NCBI GenBank assembly: GCA_021229015.1
Contig: CM037794.1
Span: 42,551,126-42,615,125 of the forward strand
Direction: 5' to 3'
From: Solen grandis
Lineage: Eukaryota > Mollusca > Bivalvia > Adapedonta > Solenidae
Length of the DNA: 64,000 bases
Positions 1 through 11,483 of the stretch are shown piece by piece. The translations under genes were made by a program, and so were the position numbers. Every line of letters starts with the position of its first letter. Position 1 is the stretch's first letter. The notes under the pieces were generated by a model. The model did not search any database. It was not told the origin of the DNA and saw only the letters and a program-made list of their open reading frames with translations.

Positions 1-416
1 TCATGAGATATGGAGCGGACACGAAAATAACATTTGACCTTCAAGTATGACCTTGACCTTGAGCCAGCGTGACCGCCTCATGCCTTCTGCACATCAGCTC
101 AATGAGGTTAACATTTTAGCTGAGTTTGAAGAAAATGTGTCCAAGCATTCATGAGATATGGAGCGGACAAAAAATTTACCTTCAAGTATGACCTTGACCT
201 TGAGCCAGCGTGACCGCCTCATGCCTTCTGCACATCAGCTCAATGAGGTTAACACTTTAGCTGAGTTTGAAGAAAATGTGTCCAAGCGTTCATGAGATAT
301 GGAGCGGACACGAAAATGTTTCGGACACACTGACGGACTGACGGACTGACGGACGGACGGACGGACGAAGGGCATTCCTATAACCCCCCTCCCGCTTCGC
401 GGCGGGGGATTAATCA
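1..416 (+). repeat. Pearl/HINE-type non-autonomous element, right part (core repeats, microsatellite, terminal hairpin)
   Basis: Core units of about 141-148 bp begin at 1, 149 and 290 (each starts TCATGAGATATGGAGCGGA). The last is cut short by a (GGAC/GACT)n tract at about 331-367, followed by a GC-rich hairpin at 384-409 with a TTC loop. Core, then ACGG-like microsatellite, then terminal palindrome is the right-end layout known for bivalve pearl elements and HINEs (non-autonomous Helentrons). The left end lies outside the window. The core is related to that of the element at 10200-10977. The family name is inference from architecture. Confidence 0.7.
331..367. repeat. (GGAC)n-type microsatellite inside the element
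   Basis: Imperfect GACT/GGAC tetranucleotide tract between the last core unit and the terminal hairpin. It belongs to the mobile element rather than being an independent locus. Confidence 0.8.
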
Positions 417-713
417 TGCACTCATCCATGATGATCATATTGCAATTAACACAAAATATCATTGAAAACAACAACAGCAAAGAACACTTTTGAATATGTC
501 TTGGCTTTTAAATAGTCTGATATTATGTAAAAATTGCCTTGCTCTAGCCTGGTATTTCAATTGTCTTGCTTTGAGAAAAATGAGATGGCCTTAAAATGTG
601 TGGGAAATGGTTGGCTTTTCAATAATCTAAAATGACCTTTAAAATGAAACAAGAGCAAAACTCCATTTTCACTGTGTCTGATATCTTTAAAAAAAAAAAC
701 AAATAAAAAAAAA

Positions 714-1256
714 CAAGAGGGCCATGATGGCCCTAAATCACTCACCTGAATTCAACTGCTAGAGAGAAAATGCTTAAGTAAGGAAAAAAAATTTACACAT
801 AATAAATCATATAGTATTTAAATTTTATTAACTTTTAGTTCTGGTGGCCATTTTGGTAGGCAGACCTAAACAATTTTAGCTATTTTTGCTCAGTACCACC
901 TAAGGATCATTCCTGTAAAGTTTCATCAAAATCTGCTCAGCCGTTAAGAAGAAGTTATTTTTAGCTCTGACGGCCATCTTGGTTGGTGGACTGGAAAGAT
1001 TTTAGCTATTTTTGTGCAGTATCACCCAATGATCATTCCTATTGAATGGCATTAAAATCTGCTTAGCAGTTTAGGAGGAGATGTCGTTTAAAGATTTTTC
1101 TATTTTTAGCTCTGGCAGCCATCTTGGTTGGCGGATCGGAACGATTTAGCTATTTTTGCTCAGTACCACCTAGGATCATTCCTGTAAAAATCTTTGAAAT
1201 CTGCTTAGCGGTTTAGGAGAAGATGTCATTTAAAGCAAAAGTTGACGACGCACAAG
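714..1256 (+). repeat. Dispersed element with GGGCCATGATGGCCC left end, right end lost
   Basis: Starts ACAAGAGGGCCATGATGGCC followed by a CTCACCTG motif, as in the copies at 1868, 3138 and (minus strand) 34369. It contains about three diverged units of roughly 125-150 bp, each with 'ggccatcttggttgg' and 'atttttgctcagtaccacc'. It fades at 'gttgacgacgcacaagat', where complete copies carry an ACGG/ACGC microsatellite and a terminal hairpin, so the right end looks truncated. Confidence 0.65.
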
Positions 1257-1276
1257 ATAAACGGATTATTACTATT

Positions 1277-1417
1277 GTAGACTGATCTGAAGTTATCAGC
1301 ATGTTATCAGCATGAGTGATACAGAGATACATGAAAAATCATGAGAGCTTTAGCTGGAGTGATTTTCAGTAAATCTGTGTATCATGAATGCTGATAACAC
1401 TGGTCGGATCAATCTAC
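1277..1417. mobile_element. Candidate small inverted-repeat element (MITE-like)
   Basis: The ends are imperfect inverted repeats: GTAGACTGATCTGA...TTATCAGCAT on the left and ATGCTGATAA...GATCAATCTAC on the right, about 26 nt per arm with a few mismatches and a small indel. No target-site duplication is clear, so the transposon class is unassigned. Confidence 0.4.
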
Positions 1418-1863
1418 GATTTTAATGATCCTTTTATTATATACCTACTTTTCACTTCAAATAATATAAACATATAAATTCTTAACTTTGCATTTATTTT
1501 CATTTATTTTCAAACAAATTTTCAATTTTTACATTAAACCAGAAAGAATAAAGGAACTATTATTTTATCAAGGTTACAGTACACAGCTCATCATAATATG
1601 CAGTGTGTAAACTGCTTTCATTTTCAAATCAGGGGCATCCACATTGTGCAGTGACGTCATATAAAAGTAGTTCCATTCTATGCACAAAGAAATATGTTTA
1701 CACAAGGTAGAGACGTGATACAGGTTTGGAAAACGTTGGGACTTTGATACATGTTTCTGTATTTTTGCTTTAGACAACAGATTGAAGCTATATAATAAAC
1801 TATATTATTAAATAGTTGTACTGAATACATTATCCATGCAGTACTTCATGCTAAGGTAAACTA
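1418..1863. other. AT-rich intergenic DNA
   Basis: No repeat, RNA gene or coding signal that I can support. Confidence 0.5.
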
Positions 1864-1867
1864 AAAA

Positions 1868-2692
1868 CAAGAGGGCCATGATGGCCCCGGATCGCTCACC
1901 TGGTATCATTAGGCTATGTAAAATCAAGTGACCCCTGGGGCAGAGCCAATTTTGACCCCAGGGTCATGATTTGAACAAAGTTGGTAAGAATCGACTAGAC
2001 AATGCTACACACTACCACACTCTACTTGGTAGAGGTCTATTAGCTCATGTTACATACCAAATATATAAACTCCAGACCTTGAAGATTTTTCTAGTTTTTT
2101 TTCCAATATTAGCCTATGTTAAATCAAGTGACCCCTGGGGCGGGGCCAATTTTGACCCCAGGGTCATAATTTGAACAATCTTGGTAGAGAGTCATAAGAT
2201 CATGCTACATATTAAAAATCAAAAGGCTAGGCCTTGTGGTTTCAGAGAATTTTTCAAGTTTTTTCTATATTAGCCTATGTAAAATCAGGTGACCCCTTGG
2301 CAGGGCCAAATTTGATCACAGGGCCATGATTTGAACAAACTTGGTTGTGATCTACTAGACAATGCTACATACCAAAAATCAAAAGGCTAGGCCTTGTGGT
2401 TTCTGAGAAGAAGATTTTTTAAATTTTCATTTTTAAAATCTATTTTTAGCTCCTGTGACCTAATTATGCAATGGACCAGAACCATTTATACAACTTTAGT
2501 AGAGCTTCATCCAAGGAACATTCCTGCAAAATATTTTTCAAATTGGCCAAGCCGTTTAGGAGGAGATGTTGTTTGAAGCAATTGTTGACGCCGGACACAC
2601 GGACGCACGCACGCACGGACGCACGGACGACGGACAAAAGGCGATCAGAAAAGCTCACCTTGAGCACGTTGTGCTCAGGTGAGCTAACAACT
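1868..2692 (+). repeat. Complete dispersed element: GGCC palindrome, three core units, ACGC/ACGG microsatellite, terminal hairpin
   Basis: The left end is CAAGAGGGCCATGATGGCCC plus CTCACCTGG. Three core units follow, with 'aagtgacccctgggg' or its diverged form near 1922, 2126 and 2287. A GGACGCACGC-type microsatellite lies at about 2587-2635. The right end is the hairpin GCTCACCTTGAGCAC / GTGCTCAGGTGAGC (about 2653-2686) ending in TAA. The architecture matches HINE/pearl elements although the core sequence differs from the element at 1-416. Open frames crossing it on both strands are translations of the repeat, not genes. Confidence 0.7.
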
Positions 2693-2815
2693 GAACACCA
2701 CTCTGGGACAAAATTTAATCCCAGGGCTATAAATCTTGGTATAGGACCACTACAAATATCTAAGCTCCAGGCCTTGTGGTCTCTGACAAAGATTTTCTGA
2801 TTTTTCAAAGGCCTA
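2693..2815 (+). repeat. Fragment of the same core repeat
   Basis: Carries the 'ccttgtggt...tctgacaaagattttctgattttt' segment and a 'cccagggctataaatcttgg' segment resembling the core units at 2140-2410. It abuts the complete element's right end. Confidence 0.45.
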
Positions 2816-3137
2816 GCTTAATTGATCTATCAGCTTTTATCAAACTTCACTGAGATATTTTTGCCATTATAAAAACATTGCATACACTAGTAGGTTTAAT
2901 GAAGATTATTTAAAAATTGCAGATGCCAGAGTTCTGATTAAGTACTGGTAAAAATATGGCATTTTTTGTTAATTCATGGGTCTTAACTCCTCACCAAATT
3001 GGCCTATATCAGCCTTAATCAGGCTTGGTTGAAAGATTATGGACATAAACATTGTTATGAAGTTTGAAGGTGATTACTTGAGAATCAGGATGTTAGAGAG
3101 TAAACAAACTAAAACACATGACTGTGCTCAGTTAATA

Positions 3138-4036
3138 ACAAGAGGGCAAAGATGGCCCTGAAGTTGCTCACCTGAGAAATATTGCCTTCATTGCCTGAAC
3201 TACTTAAGAAATGAAAATGTTAGAGTGTAAAAACAGCAAGCCTGTGTGATGATCTGATATTTCAAGGGCTTAAAATGTAGACCTATCAGGCCAATATGTG
3301 GATGTTGATTCCTGACAAAATCTAACTCCATACACAAGAAAATCCAGACAATACTTTCATTTAGCTTTTCAGATACCGTTTACCATGGTTGACTATTGCA
3401 AAAACTCATTTTTCCCTCGAACTGGTATCCAGTGGAATGCATTACCATCATATGTAGTCATTGCTGATACAATCCCCAGATTTAAATCAGCACTGATTGC
3501 AATGATGTTCAAACCATAAATACTATACACTTGCTTTTATCCTGTTTTTAACCCTACTAATATCCTTCTTCCTGCATAGCAGATTATATGGGTATATAGT
3601 TTTACAATTAGGGATTACAAGGTGCTCAGTTTTGCACCTTCTTTATCACCAACTGTCAGGTCTCAGATACCAGGTGGACTGAGTAGCTTGGGAAACCAGG
3701 CAGTCTTTTACTTTTTAACCACCCGCACATGGCCATAATGTTTCAGTATTGAACATTTGCCATTATCATAAGAAAAGAAGAAGAAAAATTTGTCATTTTT
3801 TTTAAATATCATTCAAGGGCCATAACTCCTGACCAAACTGACTGATAACAACCATAATCAAACTTGGCTGAGAGATTATCACCAGACACATTTTCATGAA
3901 GTTTGAAAGATGATTGTTTAAGAAATGAAGATGTTTGAGTGTAAACTAATTGTGGATGACAGATGGAAGCCAGACACCAGATATTCAATGATCATAATAG
4001 CTCATCCTGAGCAAAATGTACTCAGGTGAGCTAATA
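3138..4036 (+). repeat. Dispersed GGGC-end element interrupted by a LINE fragment
   Basis: Left end ACAAGAGGGCAAAGATGGCC with GCTCACCTG; right end 'agctcatcctgagc...actcaggtgagctaa' at about 4000-4036. These are the same termini as the copy at 1868-2692. The interior is split by about 400 bp of unrelated sequence holding a non-LTR retrotransposon tail (see 3361-3519), which explains its greater length. The microsatellite before the right end is absent or decayed. Confidence 0.6.
3361..3519 (+). pseudogene. Non-LTR retrotransposon ORF2 C-terminal remnant
   Basis: The frame ending at TAA 3517-3519 reads QIPFTMVDY, then NSFFPRT, then WNALPSYVV and FKSAL. This is the familiar C-terminal signature of many LINE reverse-transcriptase ORFs (SFFPRT...WN.LP...FK..L). 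Only about 53 residues remain and no catalytic domain is present, so it is a 5'-truncated dead copy. An untranslated tail runs to an A-rich end near 3790 (ATAAGAAAAGAAGAAGAAAAA-like). It lies inside the repeat at 3138-4036 and therefore inserted after it. The LINE clade is undetermined. Confidence 0.7.
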
Positions 4037-5814
4037 AAAGATATATAATTTGTTTCTTAATAAAGGAGAAACTATACTGAAGTAGAAAACATATTAATAT
4101 TACAAGATCTCAATTTTCATTACACCCGCTGGTTATATAAAGCAATTTCAATGTCAGAGAAGACGAAACCTTGTAAAAGACCATAAACATTTCTTTGCTA
4201 GATTGCAAGCCTCAAGGCCATACATCTGTAACCTTGGCAACATGATTAACTTATGTATAAAAAGAACACTCAAGTGATATGAAACAATTTATTAGTAGAA
4301 ATCAATGCAAGACATATGCATAACTGTAAAAATATGTTTGAATACATTAGAAAACATAAACTTGCTCATTATACATGTACCAAATGACATATAAACATAT
4401 CCTCCACTTGACTGGTGTGCACATGCCTTCTTGCTGAGTGAAGGAAAAACAAGAAGTGATGGCAGTTTAACTCAATCATGACAATTTTCTGATATGATTT
4501 TTAATACTTTAACAATACCATCCAGAAACCATAGATCAAATGTAAGTGTTCAAGTTTTGTCATTTAGATGTAAACCGATACAGTGAACAGATTGAATGCA
4601 GGATAACCTTGTCCTGCCTGTCATTAACCAAACCAAACACTCATACCGTAGTATTCTACGTCCTATATAATATATCCACTGATGTTCATACCTTCAAATG
4701 GAGAGTGTCCAAAATGTACAATAAATTTTCTTTGGACTTTGAAAAATCACTCAATCATCTTTAAATATACAAAAATACCACTGCAGAAGTCCTTTTTTTC
4801 TTCCTATTTAATATAGCAAAGGCAATTACAATATATTTTTATATCAATAAGATTCTCTAAAATGTTAGACTTTTTCAAAATTTATTCAAAATATTCAAGG
4901 AAACTCTGATTATATGTTTAACTAGAACCAAAAAGAGAAAAATAAATTATAGCATACACAATTATTCAAATTCAATGGACTGAATATAAACTTGATTCAT
5001 CTTGAAAATTTTCCTTGGAAAATATCAGAAATACAAAATACCATCTGTCAAGACAGCTTTAAGCAGAAGAACAAAGTAAAACCATTATCAAAAATTAATA
5101 TGAAGACTGACAAGAGACAGATATATATATAAACAATATTCAGTTATCATAATTTCCCTCTTCCACACTAGAATCTAATTAACATAATGAAGCCAGTATG
5201 AATTTATCACCATTTCTGTTGCTTGCAGGAGACTCAAGCAGGAGGTGGGGTAGTCATGTTCTCAACCTTAATGCATAAATCATGCCAGCTGAGGTCTGAT
5301 ATGCATCCCCTCTCCTTCTGGTATTGAGAAAAAGAGTGAAAATCAATGCCAAATCTGCTGCGTGTTATGAGCATATTAGACCTAACCAATCAATAGCCAA
5401 TCAGAAATCCTGTCACAACAATAAAGCCTTCACTGATCTGGATCTAGAACCTGTAATTACCTTATTTGTAAAATCATTTACCATCACTATATATGATATA
5501 TCGAATCATAAAATAGACTCAGGAAACAATGCTTTAACACTTCATAAGAGCGTGTGATATGGCAAAACCATATGATGACAGGACAGAGGAGCTGAAACCT
5601 CTTATTTCCTACATGTGGAGGTCTAGCTGAAACTGATGAACCCCCATGGGACATCTGCAGAAAATGACGACAGCTAGAGCAAGACAGATTACTTACTCAT
5701 GTATCTTGCTGCCAGACCTGCCTGCTGTTTCTGAATACTCACAATCAGAATAAAGCAGCACTGAAATATTATTAACAAGGAAAACTAAACTTCTAAAACT
5801 TTGATAACTGTTAC
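4037..5814. other. AT-rich intergenic DNA without identifiable features
   Basis: Open frames up to 77 codons occur, but none has recognisable motifs, sustained codon bias or splice context. I see no repeat that I can name. Confidence 0.5.
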
Positions 5815-6056
5815 TTAACCCTTTCCCTCATATAGACTCATTTTAACGCCCTCAATAGGTACCACATAAAGCCTGATCTGCAGAAAACCACAGTTAAACC
5901 TTACCAAATTTAATTACAAAATCCTCATTTCCAGACCACTGAGGAGCAGCGAACAGCATAAAACCTGATCAGCCTGCGAGTTACTCGCAGGCTGATCTGG
6001 TTTTATGCTGTTCGCATAGGTCTTTTCATGGTGTCCTCTATGAGGGAAAGGGTTAA
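5815..6056 (+). mobile_element. 234-bp TTAA-flanked MITE (piggyBac-like), copy 1
   Basis: TTAA occurs on both sides (5815-5818, 6053-6056). The body of exactly 234 bp starts CCCTTTCCCTCATA and ends TATGAGGGAAAGGG, a perfect 14-bp terminal inverted repeat. An internal 65-nt palindrome spans 5950-6014: two 32-nt arms around a single T, one mismatch. TTAA duplications and CCC-starting ends are hallmarks of the piggyBac superfamily. There is no coding capacity, so transposase would come from elsewhere. Confidence 0.85.
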
Positions 6057-7447
6057 TGTGAAACCCTATTCACTTGTGAAATTAATGGATTTATTTTTGA
6101 CGTAACTATTTTGTGCTTCTATTTAAAAACCTCAATATCATTCCTTTTTGAAAAACAACTAAACGTTTAACTTTCTAAATTCAAAAGATGTATTTTGACA
6201 TCTAGGCAAAGTAAAGCAGACCCAGATCAGCTCCCACACAGGCAAACTACATATATACATGTGGTTCTAGTGCCAGTAGTTGAAAGTAAATCAACATCCC
6301 CACAGTACCATTTCATTACTTGTTTACACCATTAACTGATTAACCATGACTTATCTACAGAATATGTAAAAACCATGGCGATGTGTACCAATGAAACTGA
6401 AATATATTGCCAAACAAACTGGCCAAATACACAGCCATAATAATTCATAAACATGGGTGTTATTTCATATGGCAAGTCATTCTTGAATGTGCTGTAAAGA
6501 GGAAAAAAACCTATGAGGATTGAATGTAAAACTTTGCATTATTTATACAGGAATGCCAGCTAAATTTGACCCTCTGTTTCCAGTGTAGATAAATATAAAT
6601 AACTTTGAGACCTTTATTTTACAAGCAGAACATAGTATATTCTCTCAAATATAATATATTGACAGGAAAAAACACAGAAACATATAAAAAAATTTGCAGC
6701 ATGCAAGTACAAGACTTCAGGATAAGAATCAAGTCTGCAAATGAAGTGTACAGTGTCTGCAAGCAGTCTGTACCTTGTGTTACCCTGGGCAGACATGGCT
6801 CCCTTCTTTGGGTTCCACTATTATCTTCACCTTTTGGCAAGTTAATTGTCAGACTGCATGAATAACAGAGCTGCCATTGGAGCTGTAACAATTATTAAAT
6901 TTGTTTCAGCCTAATTAGTGTCTGCCCCTGACGGCTGCCTTATTTCACACGACATGCTGTGGCTAAAGCTGCCTTTCCTCCAGACATGCATGTATGTACT
7001 GACAATCTTGTAACAAAATAAATAGCTTGATTTTATACAATTTAGATCTACCAAAACAGACATCACCAAATTTCTTCAAGAGACTGCAGACAGAAAACAA
7101 TATTACACTGGGGACCTCTTGTTGCAACAATATACAGTATCAGATCTTCAACATGGAGGGAGGTATGTATTGTGCTCCTTCTGTATTTATTTAGTGAAAA
7201 AGAAAACCTCAAAATGCATCACAAATAAAATTTGATGCATGTGGAAAAGAGGTTTCAAGAACAAAATTGTAGAGCATTCATGTATACTAGTTAAGTTTTT
7301 ATAATTATTTATAAGCTATGATATTAACTGGTTCAAACCTGTTTTACAATGCATGATTATGTTATAGTTTCTAACATAAGGAATAAACAAATCTAAATGA
7401 AATTGTATATTCAGATAAGCCTGTGATAATAGCCACCTGTATTTTTG
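6057..7447. other. AT-rich intergenic DNA without identifiable features
   Basis: Overlapping 60-90 codon frames on both strands near 6605-6891 have no recognisable domain. They share the same DNA in several frames, as expected by chance. Confidence 0.45.
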
Positions 7448-7641
7448 AATAGACCATTTCACTCTGAATTAGACATAAACTTACGTAAATCAACAAGCAT
7501 TTCTTTAAACCCAATCTACATGCTAGTGAAAAATTTCACGGAGTTCAATACACTTGATATTTTTTCCCTAGTCACTGATTGGTCAATTTAAATCAGCAAA
7601 TTATACCTGGTATTGCCGATCCCTGGTAAAAATGGTCTATT
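7448..7641. mobile_element. Candidate MITE with 12-bp perfect terminal inverted repeats
   Basis: AATAGACCATTT at 7448-7459 is exactly complemented by AAATGGTCTATT at 7630-7641, giving a 194-bp unit without coding capacity. A TA dinucleotide lies within each end, so a TA target duplication (Tc1/mariner-like) is possible but cannot be proved from one copy. Confidence 0.5.
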
Positions 7642-8000
7642 ACAGCACTGACTTTTAATCTCTGATCAAGCATAAGAACAGTAACTTGATCTGCATGCAT
7701 GTTGCTTGCTGGCAGATCTAGATTTGAGCTAGATATATATGTAGATTGATGTTATGATACTTTTCAAGCAGTAAATTGTTATAAAACATTAAATATAAAA
7801 CTTTCAAGATTACAATACAATTATCATCTTTTGTACAAAAAAAAATGATCCATTATCACAACACATGAGTCCTTTACCAGTGAGGTGCATATTTTTTCCA
7901 TCACCATAGCAATCAGAATTTTGGACCAAGAAAAAACAACAAGTGATGTACAGAATCTCCATAATGCCATCTAATCATAAACATGTACCAAGTTTCATAA

Positions 8001-8076
8001 TACAGTCAACATTGTATTAAGAGACTGATCAAGGGACTGCCAAAAAGTGGTCACTTAATGAAATGGTCTCTTAATA
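8001..8076 (+). repeat. Fragment of TACAGTCAA... element
   Basis: Begins TACAGTCAAC and carries 'aagagactgatcaaggga...ggtctcttaatata'. This is the wording of a repeat found here in fuller form at 27276-27456 and, decayed, at 43776-43905. Only the left portion is recognisable. Confidence 0.45.
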
Positions 8077-9090
8077 TATTTTATTTTTGAAAATCAATGC
8101 AGGCAAACAAGTAATACATGTCCAAACTGTAAGCTAAATTGTATCATAATGTTATGCTATATTACATCATGAATATGATATTAACTACAAAATAATTTGT
8201 TGTTTTATACCAATGAACATCAACATGATTATTTTTTGTTATTTCCTTTGATTCTTTAGCTGTTATGTTGGAAAAATACCTTGGTCCATTGGCTGAGGCT
8301 TGGATTTGGTGTTTGGTAGGAAAACACAACATTTGACATCAAATTCATGCATGCATTGGGACATTTTCAAGGAACAATATTATTTAGCAATGAGCTTTCG
8401 TTATGACTCTCTGTCTAACAAAAATCCTGAAACCCCCGAAAAATTTATTTCTAGGGTGCGCCCTGATTGCGTATCATAAGACACAATGTACTTCTATATA
8501 GGTATGAATAGTCAATGGTACGGATTGCATCCAGAAGTATCAATTTACGTTATTCCCAAATCTTGTTTACCAAAATCCGAAGCATTATGGCATTTGGAGA
8601 GATGGTTTCACTTTTGTTATCTTACAGTAACTGTTGAAACGGGAACTATCGACTATACTGGCCAATTGCAATTTAGAATTAAGCTGCACATGGTGCAGTC
8701 ATGCGTGGTCAAAACAAATTGGTTTAAGGTGAGCACTTATGACCAGGATAATTGTTTATTTGTTCGGATATATTAAAGATGTTCCACACACATGTTTCAG
8801 TGAACTCGATAATTAGCAACATGCAAAAATGTCCAAAGGGAATCAAATGCAGTCCAGCTAGAAAAAGTTGATTTTGTGCATAATCTTTTGTGCTGGGACT
8901 TAATTTATGTGTTCGCTGGTCCCATAAATAAAAGGTCATTTAATGGGATAAATTTACATAGTAAAAACGTTCAGGCGTGATTTATAACAGTCGTCTAATA
9001 AAAAAATTATTCAATACAGGTGGGGGCTTGTACGATGTTGACGTATTATTTTAAATGGTTTTTAAGTTATTGCGGGATCCAGATTTCCAG

Positions 9091-9165
9091 ATGGACAGAG
9101 AGACAGACGGAGGGCAAACATATAGTCCCCTCTGTTGTAAACACCAGAAGAGGACTTATAATCTC
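9091..9165 (+). repeat. Right-end fragment of a pearl/HINE-type element
   Basis: A GGACAGAGAGACAGACGGAG tract is followed by 'ggcaaacatatagtcccctctg', and a matching 'cagaagaggactta' lies slightly downstream. This is the microsatellite-plus-hairpin pattern of other right ends in the window. No core units are attached. Confidence 0.4.
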
Positions 9166-9370
9166 TCCAACAAAACAACAGTGACAGCTCCAGAGGAAAC
9201 AAACAAATTATTTGATGTGCCTTGGTCAGGAGCAAGTAAGAAACAATAATTGGTGTAATAAAATATTTCCAAATGCAGCCAATAGTTTTGGTCAAAAAGT
9301 TGTTTCTTAAGTAATCATTCCAGGCCATCATCAAAAATATGTTTGTTTGCTGTGCCTCTACCCAGAACCT

Positions 9371-9612
9371 TTAACCCTTTCCCTCATAGAGGAAACCATG
9401 AAAAGACCTATGCGAACAGCATAAAACCAGATCAGCCTGCGAGTAACTCGCAGGCTGATCAGGTTTTATGCTGTTCGCTGCTCCTCAGTGGTCTGGAAAT
9501 GATGATTTTGTAATTAAATTTGGTAAGGTTTAACTGTGGTTTTCTGCAGATCAGGCTTTATGTGATACCTATTGAGGGCGTCAAAATGAGTATATATGAG
9601 GGAAAGGGTTAA
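9371..9612 (-). mobile_element. 234-bp TTAA-flanked MITE (piggyBac-like), copy 2
   Basis: Same element as at 5815-6056 in reverse orientation: TTAA at 9371-9374 and 9609-9612, body 9375-9608, 14-bp inverted ends and the internal palindrome intact. Only scattered substitutions separate it from the other copies. Confidence 0.85.
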
Positions 9613-10199
9613 GGTGGGTAGGTAGATAGGGATTTGTGCATGTGTTTTTAACTCTGACAATTACAAGGCTGAATGGCCTTCAAGATGAAAGGATGAACAC
9701 ATTACCAGGCTTACTTAAGCCTTTATTGGCTGCATCAAACATTGTTTTGTTTTACATGTCTGAATAAAAACTGCAGAGGAAATTAGATTGAAAGTGGCAT
9801 GAAACAGCGAAAAGAATGGAATGAGTGAAATAATCAGAAATTGGCAAACTGGAAAAAAAAGATTGAGTTGGTACCAATTCTATTGGTCAAAACACATGCA
9901 GCCAACAAACATATATTTTATGATGGCTCTATACATATAAATTATGAACAAAAAAGGCTATAATAGCCCTTGAATTCTCACAAAAATACTATAAGCCTAA
10001 TTAAAACAATTCAGGTAACTTGGTATTACTGGTTACCAAGGAAACTAGCAGAATCTATTGGGTACCATATTTACAAGGAATAAACTTCATTTTAACAATT
10101 ACGATGAAGGGTCATGATGTGACCATTTGCGATAAATGAAATTACTTCTGCCCTTTGGTTACACAGAAGAATAATTCTGAAATTATCCATATAGAATAT
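9613..10199. other. Intergenic DNA without identifiable features
   Basis: AT-rich; no coding, RNA or repeat signature that I can defend. Confidence 0.45.
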
Positions 10200-10977
10200 A
10201 AAAGGAAACAAGTGTTCTTTGGAACACATGTATCACCTGCTGAGAGAAGCAAGACATACAAAAAGTGACAGACAGATCAACATCAACTATGTATTGAGTG
10301 GACAAATCAAACCAATGACCTTCAAATGCAACCTTGACCCAGCATGGTTGGGACATGGGTTCTGTGCATCATCTCATTGAGGTGAACAAATGAAAATCCT
10401 TCAAGGGGTAAAGGAGATATGTAGCAAACACAAAATCTAAGATTTAATTATTGACCTTTAATTTTCCTTGACCTTGAAGTGGCATGGTTGGGACACGGGT
10501 TTGTCTCATTGAGAGGATCATAAATGACTGAAGCTTAATGAAAATCCTTCCAGGAGTAAAGAAGATAAGGAGTAGACACTAAATGAAAGGTTCAAGCAAC
10601 TGACCTTCAATTTTGACCTTGACCTTGAGCCGGCATGGCTGAGACAAGGTTCTGCACATCATCTATCTGAGGTGAACAATTGACCTCAGTTTAATAAAAA
10701 TCCTTCAAAGGGTTTAGGCGATATGAAGCAGACAGAAAAGTATTATAGATTTTCATATTATATGGCTAATCTTTTGTTCTCTATAGCCACATAAGAGCCA
10801 ATAATAGCCGCATAAAAACAAACAGAATGAGAGACATCAAAGGAAATTTAGTGTTATCTATTGTTTCTATAGTCACCTAAGTATCTATACACAAGTGTGG
10901 ACAGACATACAGACAGACTGACAGGCAGGTAAAGGCCATTCTTGTAATCCCTCATTGCTTAGCTGTGACTGATTAAA
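10200..10977 (+). repeat. Pearl/HINE-type element with three to four core units
   Basis: The left end is AACAAGTGTTCTTTGGAACA followed by CACCTGCTGA, shared with the short element at 23121-23250. Core units of roughly 140-150 bp centre on 'ggcatggttgggacacggg' (near 10340, 10480 and 10633) and resemble the core at 1-416. A GACAGACA-type tract (about 10900-10932) and 'ccattcttgtaatccctcattgc' form the right end. Units are well diverged, so the copy is old. Confidence 0.6.
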
Positions 10978-11090
10978 ATGAATAATACTTAAATATTCAA
11001 GGGCAAAATAATATCCTTGTTTATCTTATAAAAATAACCATGTATCTCCATTCTATGTCTAATTCATGTTTTGCCCCTGAACATTTAAGT

Positions 11091-11308
11091 AACATTTAAG
11101 GGCACCATGGTCCAGTGGTAATGTATCCGATTACGGATCTGAAGGTTGTGGGTTTGAACCCCGTTGGAGGCAAGAATTCTTCACAACATTCCCAGGCACA
11201 AAGTACTGGTCCAACCCAGGAACCATCGAGAGGGATTAGTATAAGTTGTAAGAACTTGTTTCCTAATCAACGTAAAATAAATAAGTTTAAACTAACTAAA
11301 CATTTAAG
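11091..11308 (+). mobile_element. tRNA-derived SINE (family A), copy 1
   Basis: The body is about 11101-11298. It has a tRNA-like head with A box (TGGTCCAGTGG) and B box (GGTTTGAACCC), then a unique body ('ggaaccatcgagagggattag') and an A/T-rich tail (TAAAATAAATAAGTTTAAAC). A perfect 10-bp target-site duplication AACATTTAAG flanks it (11091-11100 and 11299-11308). A tRNA-like internal Pol III promoter, an unrelated body and a target duplication define a SINE. This is not a functional tRNA gene. Confidence 0.85.
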
Positions 11309-11483
11309 TATTATTCATGAAAATATGCAATTTTGAGGATTTGTGGCATGCGATATTTTCCAGTGTCTGCATGGTTAAAAGATGATATTATGACTGCTTA
11401 CATAAATTGAAATACAATAAACTGACACAACTTTATCACTTTTAAAACTTTGCAGTTTAGTAAACATGTAAGAATGGAAATTG

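Larger units (their letters stand above)
7642..9370. other. Intergenic DNA with repeat fragments
   Basis: Apart from the repeat pieces listed separately (8001-8076 and 9091-9165) I recognise nothing. The 96-codon frame at 8486-8776 has no domain, start context or family resemblance that I can support. Confidence 0.45.

Noticed and set aside
2464..2808. Overlapping 109-114 codon frames on both strands
   Set aside because: They lie on a dispersed repeat with ACGC/ACGG microsatellite and hairpin; the residues (repeated TDART, SVRA) come from the simple repeat.
8486..8776. 96-codon open frame
   Set aside because: No recognised domain, no repeat or splice context; length compatible with chance in this window.
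11101..11172. tRNA gene
   Set aside because: A and B boxes are present but the cloverleaf is imperfect and the segment is the head of a SINE with target duplications; the same applies to 12385-12451, 13661-13740, 24340-24406 and 36740-36812.
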